A DNA stretch of 64,000 nt. Source: Cyanoderma ruficeps. Lineage: Eukaryota; Chordata; Aves; Passeriformes; Timaliidae. Where the stretch lies: assembly GCA_008694505.1 (NCBI GenBank), contig VZDJ01000594.1, positions 8,705,581 to 8,769,580 on the forward strand, written 5' to 3'. The position numbers were made by a program, and so were the translations under genes. The notes under the pieces are model-generated. The model did not search any database and was not told the origin of the DNA. It saw only the letters and a list, made by a program, of their open reading frames with translations. Below are positions 12,201 to 22,720 of this stretch, one piece after another (position 1 is the first letter of the stretch; each line of letters begins with the position of its first letter).

Positions 12201-15200
12201 AGAGGTAAGTAAAAAAAAAAGAAAATAGAAGATCACCTGCCAATTATCGTTGAATCTTCTGTTTTAGTTAAAAGAGAAATGGTCCCTATGTTTTTTAGTT
12301 TAGGTCTGTATTACCTTCCAACACTCTTACTCAAAAAAGTGATAAAAACCACATCTCCCACTGCATGAACAACTTTTTAAAAACAGCCAATTTTGACACA
12401 GGCTGAGTGCTCTCATGCTTATTGCTTTTTCTTTTTCCAGCTGCAGGAAGTTCAAATCTAGACAATTTTCAGAGTTAACCAGCTGTCCCTTCTGCCACCA
12501 TAACCCTTTCCACAAAGCAGGATTACACAAGAACATTAAGAGTAAATAACAATATAAGAACCCAAAGTGGCAAAAGAGTGGCATCAGAGCATAATATACC
12601 TTTAAAAAGAGCCCACACGTGTAAAAAGATGACAAAGGTATGCACAGCGCTGCTTAGAAGATTTCACTCTCTTAAACAATTTAAACACCTTCACACTTCT
12701 TTAATTTTCCTGAATCTAACTCCAATACTGTTAAATTGCAAATCCAGAGATTGTAAGCTATTTCTACACTATCTCATAGCACATGGGAATGGCCCTCAAA
12801 TAGCACATGGCCCTCAGAATCAGGGCCCCAGAGAACAAACAGGGCATCCTACTGATTTCGTTTGGTTTTCATCTTCCATAGAAGCAGTTTTCAATCTTCT
12901 AGAGTAATCCTCATGAGTAAGTACATAATAAGGATAATACACTGGCAAAGAGATCCTATTAATATACACATATACATAAACTGCACAAAATCTCATTCAT
13001 TACAACACTGTAGGAGGTGTTTAGATTTACAATTGCAATTCTATGATTTATGATTGCACCCTGACACTGTAAAGTGAACAGCATCAGTGTGTGCCTGCTC
13101 AGGGTAATTTACAGACAGAAGTACTTCTGGAAAAAAAAAGGGAAATATATTAACTAATTAAAATCAACACTTCCTTCCATTCTATTTATGATTTTGCTTT
13201 TCTAAACTTGGAGGACTGAAATCAGATGATGTCAGTATCACATGTGGAGTCCATGTATCAGTGCAAGGATTTGGCATTTTGTTTCTGTCCCGCTGGGAAA
13301 TACCTGAAGGTGGGCCCCAAACCCATCCAGAGGATTCACTTACACCACAAACCCTTAACCCAACACAGCCCCACAATTCCACATTTACGTCCTACATGAA
13401 GTAAATTAGTTTAAAAAAAATTAATGACTCCTTAAATGAATTTGGCAGTTTTATACAAAATTGCAATTCTTAACGTTGTACACAAGACACTCATTTTAGA
13501 GAGTGCATCTTTTAGCCAGCACAGCTCTTTGGATTTTCACCACTGCAGAGGTTTCCTACAGAGATGCTTCTCCCCCCAGCTGCTCTTAACTCCTGACACT
13601 GCTCTCAACTCATGTCAACATTGAGTCTTACTGGGCAGAAATCTCAAAAATTTTCAGAAATCTTAAAATGTCAAAAAATATAAATCATCTTCTTTCTAAG
13701 TGCTCATCTTTATTTGCAGGGTTTTTTTCCTTCAATAAAGCAGTCCACTGAACAGAGCCATTTCTTCCCCTGAGTGTCTTGGGAAGGTAAGCATGTGGAG
13801 CAGGAGACAAAATAGACATCTGAGCTAAAATACACACAAGGTCATAGCAGCTTTATGATTTAGAAACAGAAAAAAAAAAGAAAAAAAAGAATTTTGCTGT
13901 ATCTGTCTCATTTAAGGATACAACAACAGAAGTCTGGAACTTACCTGCAGATATCTTACCAGTACCCTTATACTCCCCCACAGGTACATGAGAAAAGCCA
14001 TTGGCTGAACCAAGTTCTGACACAGAAATTTGATATGGTGGTCTCAGTTTGATTTCTGTCTGCATATCAGCAAGATTCATCTTTGTTGACAAAGAACGTG
14101 TGTTGTTGTATCTCTGTTTGGTCCTCTGAATGAAATTATCTATGCAAAATTGAAAATAAAAAGGTGTTTTTCTATGGACTTAGTTAATTACATAATCCAA
14201 GACCATGCAGCTTTTCAGTTCACAAACTGAAACACAGCTTGATATATTTGTATTCATCTTGGATTTTTAACACTATTTCTGTTTTGTGCCTAATACATCA
14301 TGCATTATTTAATTCTGCAGTTTAAAAAAAATTAAGCTCTAAAAATATAATTATGTAATAACTGAATAAACTAATGACTTCTCATTGCATGAGACTGAAT
14401 GCATTTCTAATACAATGGATTTACTGCACTTATGCTAGCTTTTCTGTTACTTTAGTAAATATCCCTACAGAAAAATTATGTTGTGAAAGGAAAAGTGTTC
14501 ATAGGAATCTTCACAAGGAGGACAATAATGTTATACAGAAATTGTCAATAACTGACTGAATTATAGACAAGATTTAACCAACTGGAGCATCCTGCCCCAC
14601 GCTTCTAAAACTGCAGTTCTTTTTATTCTAATGTGTTTTATAAGAATTATCTAATTACAGAAATTTCTAATATATAGTATTAAAGCAACATAAATTAATG
14701 GAATTCCTAAAAGCTGTTATCTGGTATATATGAGATGAGTTGCATTTGGAGTCTGAAGATTAAATGCCCCACTACATCATAAGAAATAGAAGTTTCTCCC
14801 TTTCATGTATTGAACAAAAGGTAACACAGCTAAAAGCTAACATGAAACTGCAGTCTTTCACTTGAGAAATGGATGAAGCTCAATGACTTCACAGGTTAAG
14901 TTTTCCAAGTTCAGGTATGAAGTCAAACAACTCCTAGCACTATTAACCAGAAGATGAACTCCAGAGCTGGTCACACAAGGATTCAATCAAAACCTACTAG
15001 AATGAAGAGAAGTAAGTTTGGATAAAACTCTAGTAGCCTAATTTAACGCCCCCAGAAGTATTTCTTTATTGATTCTAATAGGACTTAAATCTGATTTTTA
15101 ATCCACCTAAAACAGAGCTATAAACGCCGTTGGGTTTTTTTCTTTTTTTTTTTTTTTTTTGTGTGCTTTAAGTTGCATCTGTTTACTGCTCATTTGTTTT

Positions 15201-16890
15201 GGTATGAGAATGAAGGGGGAAAAAGCGAGATCCTTACCAAACTCTATGAAACAGTATGGTCTGATAGCAGTATTTGTCTTCATCATGTTGTAGGTAGTGA
15301 TGAATTCCTTCTGAAGCTCATCCAGGAAACAGAATGCCAGGACACTGGGATAATTTTCAGTACACAACATCATGTAACTTACTCCCAGAGAACTTATAAA
15401 GCTAGAATTGAGAAAACATATTCAAAATTTCAAATTTAAATTCAGTGAATTAACTGCTTTTCTAGTCTGATCTTATATTCTATAACCAGAAAAACAAAAA
15501 CCTATCTGGGGTAGCAAAGGAATAAATGTTTACTGAAAAGTCCAACAGTATTCCAGAAGAAAAACAAGTTACTTTTAGGCAATGTTTTAGTTGACCACTA
15601 CATTGTACAATCATATGAGAAGCTGTTTCACACATCTAGGTAGGTATGTATCTATATATGTGTGTGTGCACACACATACACACACACTTGTGAAACAGAA
15701 AACGACAGAGCTTTTAGAATGCAGAAACACAGCAGGTTTGTCTCATAACAGCTCTTCACTCAACTCAAATGCACAATATGTGATCTGGTGCAGCCCAAAA
15801 ATGCAAAACCTTATCTTCAGATCGAGGGGAGGGCTGCTGGCTCTTTCTGGAACAGGGGAAGAAATAAAACTGTTCTGGAGAATGCAGAATTAAAAATTCT
15901 CCAAAGATAGTTGCGTGGACAACCAGAGTTGGCAAATATGAAATCAGAAAAGGACTGTTTTCAATATCTGTATTCCGCTGCATTTAGGGAATTCATTATC
16001 ACTCTGGTTTTCATGATACATTCAAATTTCTTTAAAATCTTGTGGATAACCTACAGTATTAAAAGTAACCAAAGACAAAAGCAGTAAAATCTACCCTGAT
16101 TAAGCCTTATATCTCATTCTTAAAAGCTTGTTTTAGGCTAATCAGTTTACAGGCTAACTGTTGGCCTGTAAAAAACAAAACAAAGACTAAAAAAATGTAG
16201 CCCATCCTGGGCTTTAATCCAAGAAATGCTGGAAACTCACATATCCCCACAGGAGATGGAGAGGTCTCAGGACTTTCTAGGATCATTCAGGTGGTACACT
16301 TTCCACCACTGTAACTTCTACATGGTTAACTAAGGGTTAAGAGGAAATTACTCACCACATTTAAAATACTTAAATTAGAATCAGAATTTAGGTCAGTTAA
16401 AGTTCAAGTGAACTATAAACAATAAAGAATTTCTTTTGAATATCTAATCCAAACCTACTCTTTCAGGGTAAAGCCACTCTTCCCATGATGTTGTCCTGTG
16501 ACTTTGTGCCATTATAAAGGAACTTCCATGAAAGTCTGAATAGGTTCAAATCTTACTAAAATTTCTCAAGTTTTAAATTTCTAACACGTAAATAGTGCCA
16601 AGAATTAATCTTAGTTCGATGAAGCATTTCTAATGTGAACAGTTAACTTTTTCACTTACAGAGAGACACAACCTAGGATGTTGCAAATGCTTAAATGAGA
16701 AGCCTTACTTTATGTTATACTGTCCAGTTTTCAGAGTACATCTATCAGGAAGCTGAGAAAGTTTTTTTGAGAGCATTTTAAAATATTTTCTACATTCTTG
16801 CATTCCCGTGCTCTGGTCATAATCAGTAGATGCAGAAAGTGGGAGTCCATCCCTCACACGGACCACAGAGGCAGATAAAATCATAGACAT
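3070..16890 (-). CDS. SEC22A: SEC22A, longin-domain ER membrane trafficking protein (six coding exons)
   Basis: The coding sequence joins 16890-16709, 15401-15238, 14139-13945, 9320-9202, 6221-6156 and 3270-3070. Every junction is GT-AG and the phases close to 308 codons plus TGA. The protein matches my recollection of human SEC22A (307 residues) almost throughout. Residues 1 to about 120 form the longin domain, starting [21 protein letters not shown] variable linker follows, then four hydrophobic segments near 189-209, 228-249, 257-274 and 277-294, and a short tail ending SPDYNV. Family knowledge: SEC22A resembles the R-SNARE SEC22B at its N-terminus but lacks the SNARE coiled coil. It sits in the ER and is thought to act in ER-Golgi transport. 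The ATG at 16890 has G at -3 and is the first ATG of its exon. The gene follows PDIA5 on the same strand, as in human. The family call is near certain; the paralogue call rests on the close sequence match and on synteny. Confidence 0.96.
3271..6155 (-). other. SEC22A: SEC22A intron 5
   Basis: AT-rich intron with no recognisable exon. It has one undetermined base (n at 5297) and a short direct duplication of ATGATGTCAC near 4798-4820. An open stretch at 3523-3945 has no recognisable protein similarity. Confidence 0.7.
6156..6221 (-). CDS. SEC22A: SEC22A coding exon 5 (second membrane segment)
   Basis: This 66-nt, phase-0 exon encodes 22 residues, [20 protein letters not shown] plus YQ. The acceptor is gtattcttgcag and the donor is TACCAG|GTGTG. 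It is too short to stand out as an open frame. I found it by looking for the residues expected between exons 4 and 6. Confidence 0.95.
6222..9201 (-). other. SEC22A: SEC22A intron 4
   Basis: Intron carrying one clear CR1 3' end (7925-8295) on the strand opposite to the gene. Nothing else is recognised. Confidence 0.7.
7925..8295 (+). mobile_element. CR1 LINE fragment (avian 3' end), sense on plus
   Basis: This reads as a typical avian CR1 3' end: GAGCAGCTGAGGAAACTGGG, GAGAAGAGGAGGCTCAGGAG, GAGGAAATGGCCTCATGTTG, AAATTTCTTCACTGAAAGGG and GGGAAGTGGTTGAGTCACCA, ending in the TTTTCCAACCTAAACGACTC region. It has an internal deletion after GCACCAGGGG and no intact reverse transcriptase. The copy is 5'-truncated, as most CR1 copies are, and inactive. 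Confidence 0.93.
9202..9320 (-). CDS. SEC22A: SEC22A coding exon 4 (first membrane segment)
   Basis: This exon is 119 nt long. The acceptor is ctgctttgcag and the donor is CTCCAG|GTATTG. It completes Ala181, encodes residues 182-220 and ends in phase 0. It contains the first hydrophobic segment, [20 protein letters not shown], followed by [12 protein letters not shown], which matches the human order. Confidence 0.95.
9321..13944 (-). other. SEC22A: SEC22A intron 3
   Basis: Mostly AT-rich, with a moderately GC-rich spot near 11500-11700. Open frames occur but none resembles a known protein, and none shows both splice signals and conserved sequence. I see no clear repeat. Confidence 0.6.
13945..14139 (-). 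CDS. SEC22A: SEC22A coding exon 3
   Basis: This exon is 195 nt long. The acceptor is ttttgcatag and the donor is GCAG|GTAAGT. It completes Asp116 and encodes residues 117-180. These cover the end of the longin region ([12 protein letters not shown]) and the cytosolic linker ([14 protein letters not shown]). The stretch [17 protein letters not shown] is the part that differs most from the human protein as I recall it. Confidence 0.94.
14140..15237 (-). other. SEC22A: SEC22A intron 2
   Basis: A short AT-rich intron with a poly-T tract at about 15138-15160. No other feature is seen. Confidence 0.7.
15238..15401 (-). CDS. SEC22A: SEC22A coding exon 2
   Basis: This exon is 164 nt long. The acceptor is caattctag and the donor is TTTG|GTAAGG. 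The first base completes Asn61, and the last base opens the codon for Asp116. It encodes the second half of the longin domain, [20 protein letters not shown] onward to CFIEF. A poly-T tract (about 15138-15160) lies in the intron about 80 nt past the donor. Confidence 0.95.
15402..16708 (-). other. SEC22A: SEC22A intron 1b (between coding exons 1 and 2)
   Basis: AT-rich intron with a TG/CA microsatellite near 15655-15690. No other feature is recognised. Confidence 0.7.
15655..15690. repeat. TG/CA microsatellite with inverted halves
   Basis: An alternating run TGTGTGTGTG followed by CACACACATACACACACAC. The two halves are self-complementary and could form a hairpin or left-handed DNA. Confidence 0.8.
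16709..16890 (-). CDS. SEC22A: SEC22A coding exon 1
   Basis: This exon encodes residues 1-60 plus two bases of codon 61. The acceptor (tgttttgttgcag) places the exon edge at 16912, leaving 22 nt of 5'UTR before the ATG. The donor reads AA|GTAAGG. It covers the first half of the longin domain, including [20 protein letters not shown]. Confidence 0.95.
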
Positions 16891-18799
16891 TGCCAACAGA
16901 GCTAATGACAACCTGCAACAAAACACAAACCAGGAGGAAGCACAATTAAGGTAAAAACAGAAACAGCAGAGTCAACTGAATGATCAAACTTCTCAAGCTG
17001 TACGGTGGGTTCAGGCTTCAACTGGGGCACAGTTAGGTTCTCCAACTACAACTCAGACTAGAGTCTTAACTGAACAGGACCTACTGATCTACACGAGGCA
17101 CAAAACAATTTTTCAAACCTTACATTAAATCTAAACATTCAAAAGCTTAGCAAGACAAGTATTAAAGGGATTGCTTATCTGCTAAGCATCAGTACACAAA
17201 TTTGTTCTCCTTCAAGTGGGCGAACTGCTAGAATTTATATGAAGCCAAAAGCAAACACTTCCTCAGCTCTTAACACTGCTCTGCAGACTCCTACCATATA
17301 CTACACCTATCACTTCAGACACCATGAAAAAATATTTTTGCCTCCCTCAGATGATGCTACTCAAGTTCCATACAGTCACAAACTGCAAAAGGAAACAGAT
17401 TTCTGGATACAGCTGAAATATGCTTTTGTGTGTGATACTGACATGTTTACAGCACCTTTCAAACTATGACATTAAGGGTGCTTTACAAGCCTCAGCAGCT
17501 GAATGACTCTATTCTCACAAGTCAGAAATCCAAATTTTCCCCAAGAAGAACACTACCTCCTCACAAGAAAGAGGAAACAGCTATTTTTTACCTGAACTCT
17601 CATCTTCTCTATTTCCCACTCCCCAAAGATTATATATCCATCAGGATACCTAATGAATAATCAACAATATTCAGGCTTTTCAAGGTTATTTACTCCTCAG
17701 AGAGAAAGAGCCATATTACAACCTAAGCACTAAAAATGTGTTGTCATTTTCCATTTAGTAAATTCAGCTTCATCAGCAGTCAAACTTCAGCCTCCTTTGA
17801 GATCCATCACATTAGGTGAATAAATTCCAAATTAATACTGTCATATTTTACTTGTACAGCACATCAGACTCTCCCTGAAGCTGTAACAGCAGCGGAAGCC
17901 ACTGCTGACTGCAGTCTGCTCAACACCCTCGGGCTTTTATCAGGTGCTCTTGTTATTTCAGCACTTCACTAGAGAATTCCCTCCTGAACAAAGTGCTTCC
18001 ATCAGCTGGACACAAAACCAGAAAACAGCCCCAACTCCAGGACTTCCTCTAGATCAGCTTGCTGGCATGAAGCATTCAAGACACTAAACCTACAGCTCTA
18101 GAAACTTGTACCTATCTCCAAGTTCCTGCACGTGTTCCCAGAAGGAAAATTCACATGGAATGCACATGGACTCATTTCCTTAACTATGCTGCTAACCATA
18201 TAACCAAGGCAGCAGCTCAAGAGCACAACAAAACTGCAGAGGAGCTTTAAACTCTAATGGCTCTCTGACAATAGCCATCTCTGCCACTCAGAACTCAACC
18301 CTGACAGGGACTTTCGGGAGCTGTATCAATATAAACAAAAGAGCAATGATGCAACAGCAAAGTTTAAATACCCCGTCATTAACTTACTTGCACAAAACGT
18401 AATTTCATGGATCTGCATTTCCCCTGATGAAACAAATAACCTCCTCAGCACTCAACATGAAGAAAGGAATGTGGCTCCACGTGCTGTTTCAGTAATTGGC
18501 AGTGAACAGAACTGCACTGCAGGAGAACCCCAGAATCCCACAGCCAGCTCTCAAAAGAACAGATATTATTCTCTTCACTTTTCAAATGATCTCGATGGTT
18601 AAAGTTCATGTTGAGCTATCTGATGAGATAAAAACAAGTAGAAAAAGTTAAGAAATATATTTACTTGGTAACAACAAGCTTCAGGTCTTTTTGTGAGGCC
18701 ATACATATTGGAAAGGCCCGAACATAGCCGAGAGAGGTTACTCAAGAGATAATCAAAGAAAAATAAAAACTAGGATAATAGAGATATTAAAATGCTTCT

Positions 18800-18870
18800 G
18801 TGTTCTTTAAGCGAAGTTCAGGAAGTCCCATCACTTGAGGCATTTAAAATGGGAAAACATGTTATCTGTC
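18800..18870 (+). mobile_element. Possible old CR1-like fragment
   Basis: The piece AGGAAGTCCCATCACTTGAG followed by GCATTTAAAATGGG resembles the 'gaa-cc-atc-cttgg-agg-ttttaa' block in old CR1 3' regions. The fragment is short and isolated, so this is weak. Confidence 0.3.
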
Positions 18871-19899
18871 TGCACAGTACAGGAGTAACTCAGGTTTACA
18901 CAACCTTGAACTTGGAACCCCATCACTCCCCTCATCCACTATGTTTGATTAATCCATAATTTCCTCTGCTCAGAACACTTCAGGAACAAAACACAGCACA
19001 ACCACAGCCCTATTTCCAAAGCATTAAGATTTTCAATGCTCAATCCCATCACAGTTGATTTGCTCCTACAACTAAGGACAAAGAACATAAATACCACCAC
19101 CAACAGCATGTATGCACAGACAACACACAAAGCACATGACAAAGACATCTTCAGAGGTATTCTTTCAACTTTTATGTCTATTCTGTATGTAAATAAATAT
19201 TTGCATAAATCTTGAACAAAACTTTCTTTGAGACTCCTACTTACATTCAGAGAAGCACAGGCTCTATAAGAGAAGACAAGCCCCTATTGAAACCTGCCAA
19301 TTCTCTTAATATACTATGAAATCACACAAGGTAGAAATTGTGTCGAGCTGAAGACCTTAACACTAGTTAGGCTTTGTTACCATCATCTTAAAAACTCACC
19401 CAGTGAAAATATGAACTTTTTTTTCAGCCTCCTAACAGCAGAATCAAAAAGCTATCTAAAAACCAAAGCTAATAAAAGAAAATTACTTTGGCTGGAAGGC
19501 CATACATATGTCAAGAGATGTAAAATGCACACAGTGTAACAGAACATTCAGCCTTGCCTGAAAATGTATTAACAAAGAAAAAAGTTTACTAAATCGACTT
19601 TACCCAGCTCCCAAAACAATACAGCTGTACACAAGGAGCCAAGCGATAAATTTGATATGCATCTACATATTTAAAGATTGAAGGAAGATAAGGTAGTGCT
19701 TTTAGAGCTACCCCTAAATGTCTTGTTTGAACATCTATTCAAAGCTGCATTAAGTAATTCACCAAATCATTACAAACTTCATACTTTTTCCTCCAAAAAT
19801 TCTGTAACCCTCAATCAGCTGAGGGTAACAAAGTCTGCACTTCCACTACAAATGGTCTATAAACCTATTACAGCTGCAGGAAAATGAACAGATTTGGTT

Positions 19900-20145
19900 C
19901 AGTCTCACCATGACAGAAATACCAAATCCAACCAGTAGGTGTTTGGCTCACAGGTATCACAGAGGTCCAAAAGATGTCACCAGCCAGTGGAACTCCTTGT
20001 CACAGGCTGCTGTCCATGCTACAACATTACATGGATTGAAGAGGCAACTGGAAAAGTTCACAGAAAAACTACCAGGGGTATTAAAACCAAATCACAACCC
20101 TTTGCTCAGCGGGATTCTGACCCCCACAACAGGGAGATTGTGACT
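19900..20145 (+). mobile_element. CR1-family LINE fragment, sense on plus
   Basis: It contains CAGTGGAACTCCTTGTCACA, GGCTGCTGTCCATGCTACAA, ACATGGATTGAAGAGGCAAC and TGGAAAAGTTCACAGAAAAA. These correspond to the 'tggaactccttgccacagga...gttcatggaag' block of a CR1 subfamily 3' region. It is diverged and has no long reading frame of its own. Confidence 0.65.
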
Positions 20146-21184
20146 GCCAACAGGGAGAGCACATCACAGAAGCATCACCCCATGCTTGCACCATTCTTGT
20201 CTCCCTCAGTCGGTATTTACCTCTGCCCCATCCTTGTTGATTTCCCCTTCACAGCCCTCCCCACAAATGAGGACTGGGAGAAGTCATGGAAAAGAGAAGC
20301 ATGGAAAAGCTGGCCCCAGACAGGTAAAGGTCAGCAGGGTGGCTCTGTCACTCCACCTCCCCAAGAGCTGTCCAATTCCTCATGCACATGTCAGTATCCA
20401 CCGTTTCACAGCTAGGAATTAGCACACCTGCCTTGATGGAAACATCTGCCTCGATGGAAACCAGAGCCTGCTTCACTGCACTTCTTTTCTTTTTTTGAAG
20501 ACATCTTCAATTATCACGTTGTTTATTTCTGTGTTATGATAGCACTTGACCCTGAAGCAGCATCTAGAAAAGTCCTAGAAACACTGAAAATAGAAACTGG
20601 AAAATTCCAGCCTTTTGTAACAAATTCATCATCTAACTTGTGACCTGACAGTTAAGCGTTTTAAACCTATCTGAGATAGTCTTGTAACATTTTAACAAGT
20701 ATTTGAAAGTTACTTGTGACTATGATTGGTCAGCATACTTCTTAAAAAAACCTAGCTTTCTCAAAATTCTGAGATCTAGTGTAGCCTTCAGCCAACTTAA
20801 CCAAAGCACTTCTTGCTGGGATGTCTGCCTCTCATAAAAATATATAAAATTAGGAAGTGTGTGCAACCTGCATTCCTGTCTGACACAGAATAAAGATAAA
20901 ACTTCTGTGCTTACTTCAAACGTACCTAATACTGTTAGACAATTTATTGTCCCCACTTCTGAGTGTTGTGACAGCTGCATTACACAGGAAGGAGCCTTAA
21001 TTTTTTCACTCTACATCATACTTCAGAAATTCGTGCTACAAAACGAAGCACTACAGAAGGACACAACAAATAAAGCCACTTTGACATCACCGGGTATGAT
21101 GAGACAAGGGAATAATCCCAAATCACCAGCCAAAATAATCCTTTCCATAAAGTCAGGGGGAAAGAGACCTCAGAGGCAGAATCA

Positions 21185-21385
21185 AGAATCACAAAATCAA
21201 TGAGGTTGGAAAAGACGTCTGGGATCTTCGAGTACAACCTGTGACTGGACACCATCATGTCACCAGCCACTACTATGTGCCACGTCCTTAACAGGTGGCT
21301 CCAGGCACAGTGACTCCACCACCTCCCTGGCATACCAATCAAATATATAATCACCCCTTCTAAAGAAATTTCTCCTAACAGCCAA
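21185..21385 (-). mobile_element. CR1 LINE fragment, sense on minus
   Basis: Read on plus it opens ATCACAAAATCAATGAGGTT and GGAAAAGACGTCTGGGATC, then TCGAGTACAACCTGTGACTG. This is the reverse complement of the CR1 3' terminus. It ends near the CCCTTCTAAAGAAATTTCTC block. It sits directly beside the SEC22A CpG island, in the first intron. Confidence 0.88.
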
Positions 21386-21967
21386 ACAACGAAAAACTAA
21401 GGGAACGGAACAAGTTGCATCCCAAAGTTTGGGAGCTCGACCCTGTCACCTACCACCTACTTACGTGGCAACTCCGACACGACCATCAGCAGCCGCAGCA
21501 GAAGCGCTGACTCAGTGGTCACTGACTTAGGCGGATCCGCACCGCTCCAGGTCACAAAACTTCACAACCTCCCGCAGAGCCCGGAAAGCGGCGGAAACCC
21601 TACACACAGCTGGCTCCTGCTACCGAGCGGCGCTTGCCAGAAGCCCGAGCGGCCCTCGCTGCCTCCCGCGCCCGCCCTGCCCGCGACAGCGGCACTGCCG
21701 CCGCCACCACCCCCCGAGACGGCGGCGGCCCCGCGCTGACCGCGGCTGAGGCGCGAACGCAGCCGGCCCTGAGGCTCCGCGGCCAGGCCTGGGGCCGGCA
21801 GAGGCGGGCAGGCGGCAGAGGAAGGAAGAGGAGGGAAGGGGAGACGAGGCCGCGGCGCGGACCGGGCGGGCAGGGCAGGGCAGGGCCGGGCGGCGGCTCC
21901 GGCCGCGGGTCCCGCCCCGCCCGCGCCCCTCACGGCGCCGGCCCCGCGCGGGGGGCGCGAGCCGTAC

Positions 21968-22050
21968 CTGGGCAGCGGGGCGGCGGCGCGCGGCTCCCGC
22001 CGGGCATTGTGGGAGCGGACACGTCCGCGCGCGCCGCAGCGCCCTCGCGC
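21968..22050 (-). other. SEC22A: Probable SEC22A non-coding first exon
   Basis: The minus strand reads CTGCCCAG|GTACGG, giving an exon edge at 21968. The first coding exon has an acceptor 22 nt before its ATG, so an upstream 5'UTR exon is required, and this donor lies in the only CpG island nearby. The right-hand limit is a guess, because a start site cannot be fixed from sequence alone. Confidence 0.6.
21998..22015 (-). promoter_or_regulatory. ZNF143/THAP11-like (SBS) site
   Basis: The minus strand reads CTCCCACAATGCCCGGCG. This resembles the 3' part of the SBS motif bound by ZNF143 and THAP11 (TCCCAnmATGCmyygCG, from memory), which is common near start sites of CpG-island genes. It lies 30-47 nt upstream of the first-exon donor. 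Confidence 0.5.
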
Positions 22051-22077
22051 GTGGCGGCCGCGCCGCTGCGGGGCGGG

Positions 22078-22136
22078 GCCGCCCTGAGGGGGCTGCGGGC
22101 GCTCCCGGAGCCGCCGCCCTGAGGGGGCTGCGGGCG
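22078..22136. repeat. Exact 24-bp direct repeat in the CpG island
   Basis: GCCGCCCTGAGGGGGCTGCG followed by GGCG occurs at 22078-22101 and again, identically, at 22113-22136, with an 11-bp spacer. It lies upstream of the likely SEC22A start region. Confidence 0.9.
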
Positions 22137-22349
22137 AGCCCCGCTGTCAGCCCGCGGGGCTTGGGAAAACGCGCTGCAGGCTTCGGGGCTGGCCTCCGGC
22201 CGCTGTGTGCGAAGGGGAGGCCGCCCTTGCGTGGCTGGGATGCAACGGCCAGACTGCCGGGCCAGGCTCCCGCGAGTGGGTGTCTCTCACTCCCCGGGCG
22301 GGAACAGCCGAGCCACCGCCAGCGCTGTCTCACACAGCTTTGCCTGAGG

Positions 22350-22720
22350 CTGAATTTGTCATACAATCAGTCAGGTTGGAAAATATCAACGGCATCATCG
22401 GGACCAACCTGTGAACCAGCACTACCAATGTCAACCAGACCAGGGCACTGAGTGCCGCTTTCAGTCTTTACTTAAACACCTCCAAGGATGGTGACTTCAC
22501 CACATCCCTGGGCAGCCCAGTCCAATGTCCAATCACCCATTCTGTGAAGAAGTGCTTCCTAATGACCAATCTGAACTACCCCGGTGCATCTTACTGTCCT
22601 CTTGTGCAGTGCCCTGGGAGAAGAGCCCGACTCCCACCTGGCTCCAGGTTCCTCCCAGGGAGTTGTAGGGAGCGACAGGCTCACCCCCGAGCCTCCTCCG
22701 GGATAATTCGCTCTGTTGTC
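22350..22720 (-). mobile_element. CR1 LINE fragment, sense on minus
   Basis: On plus it shows the reversed CR1 3' end: TCAGTCAGGTTGGAAAATAT, then ACCTCCAAGGATGGTGACTT, CACCACATCCCTGGGCAGCC, and CATTCTGTGAAGAAGTGCTT. The start at about 22350 lies roughly 150 bp past the edge of the SEC22A CpG island. Confidence 0.9.

Larger units (their letters stand above)
16913..21967 (-). other. SEC22A: SEC22A first intron (between 5'UTR exon and first coding exon)
   Basis: About 5 kb. It holds CR1-derived pieces (19900-20145, 21185-21385 and a weak one near 18820-18860) and the GC-rich edge of the promoter island at its right end. No coding exon is recognised. Confidence 0.6.
21560..22200. promoter_or_regulatory. 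SEC22A: CpG-island promoter of SEC22A
   Basis: A sharply bounded stretch of very high GC and frequent CpG in an otherwise AT-rich window. It lies about 5 kb upstream of the first SEC22A coding exon, and a good splice donor sits inside it (21966-21967 on the minus strand). No TATA box is visible, as is usual for housekeeping promoters. PDIA5 starts off the right side of the window, so this island belongs to SEC22A. The start site is probably between about 21990 and 22150. Confidence 0.85.

Noticed and set aside
19939..20415. A 158-codon open frame on plus
   Set aside because: Its first half lies in a CR1-derived fragment. There is no domain, and a different frame covers the same DNA equally well.
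21620..22366. A 248-codon open frame on minus, and a 162-codon frame on plus, across the SEC22A CpG island
   Set aside because: GC-rich DNA rarely contains stops, and the products are low-complexity Ala/Pro/Arg/Gly. They overlap each other and the promoter, and resemble no protein.
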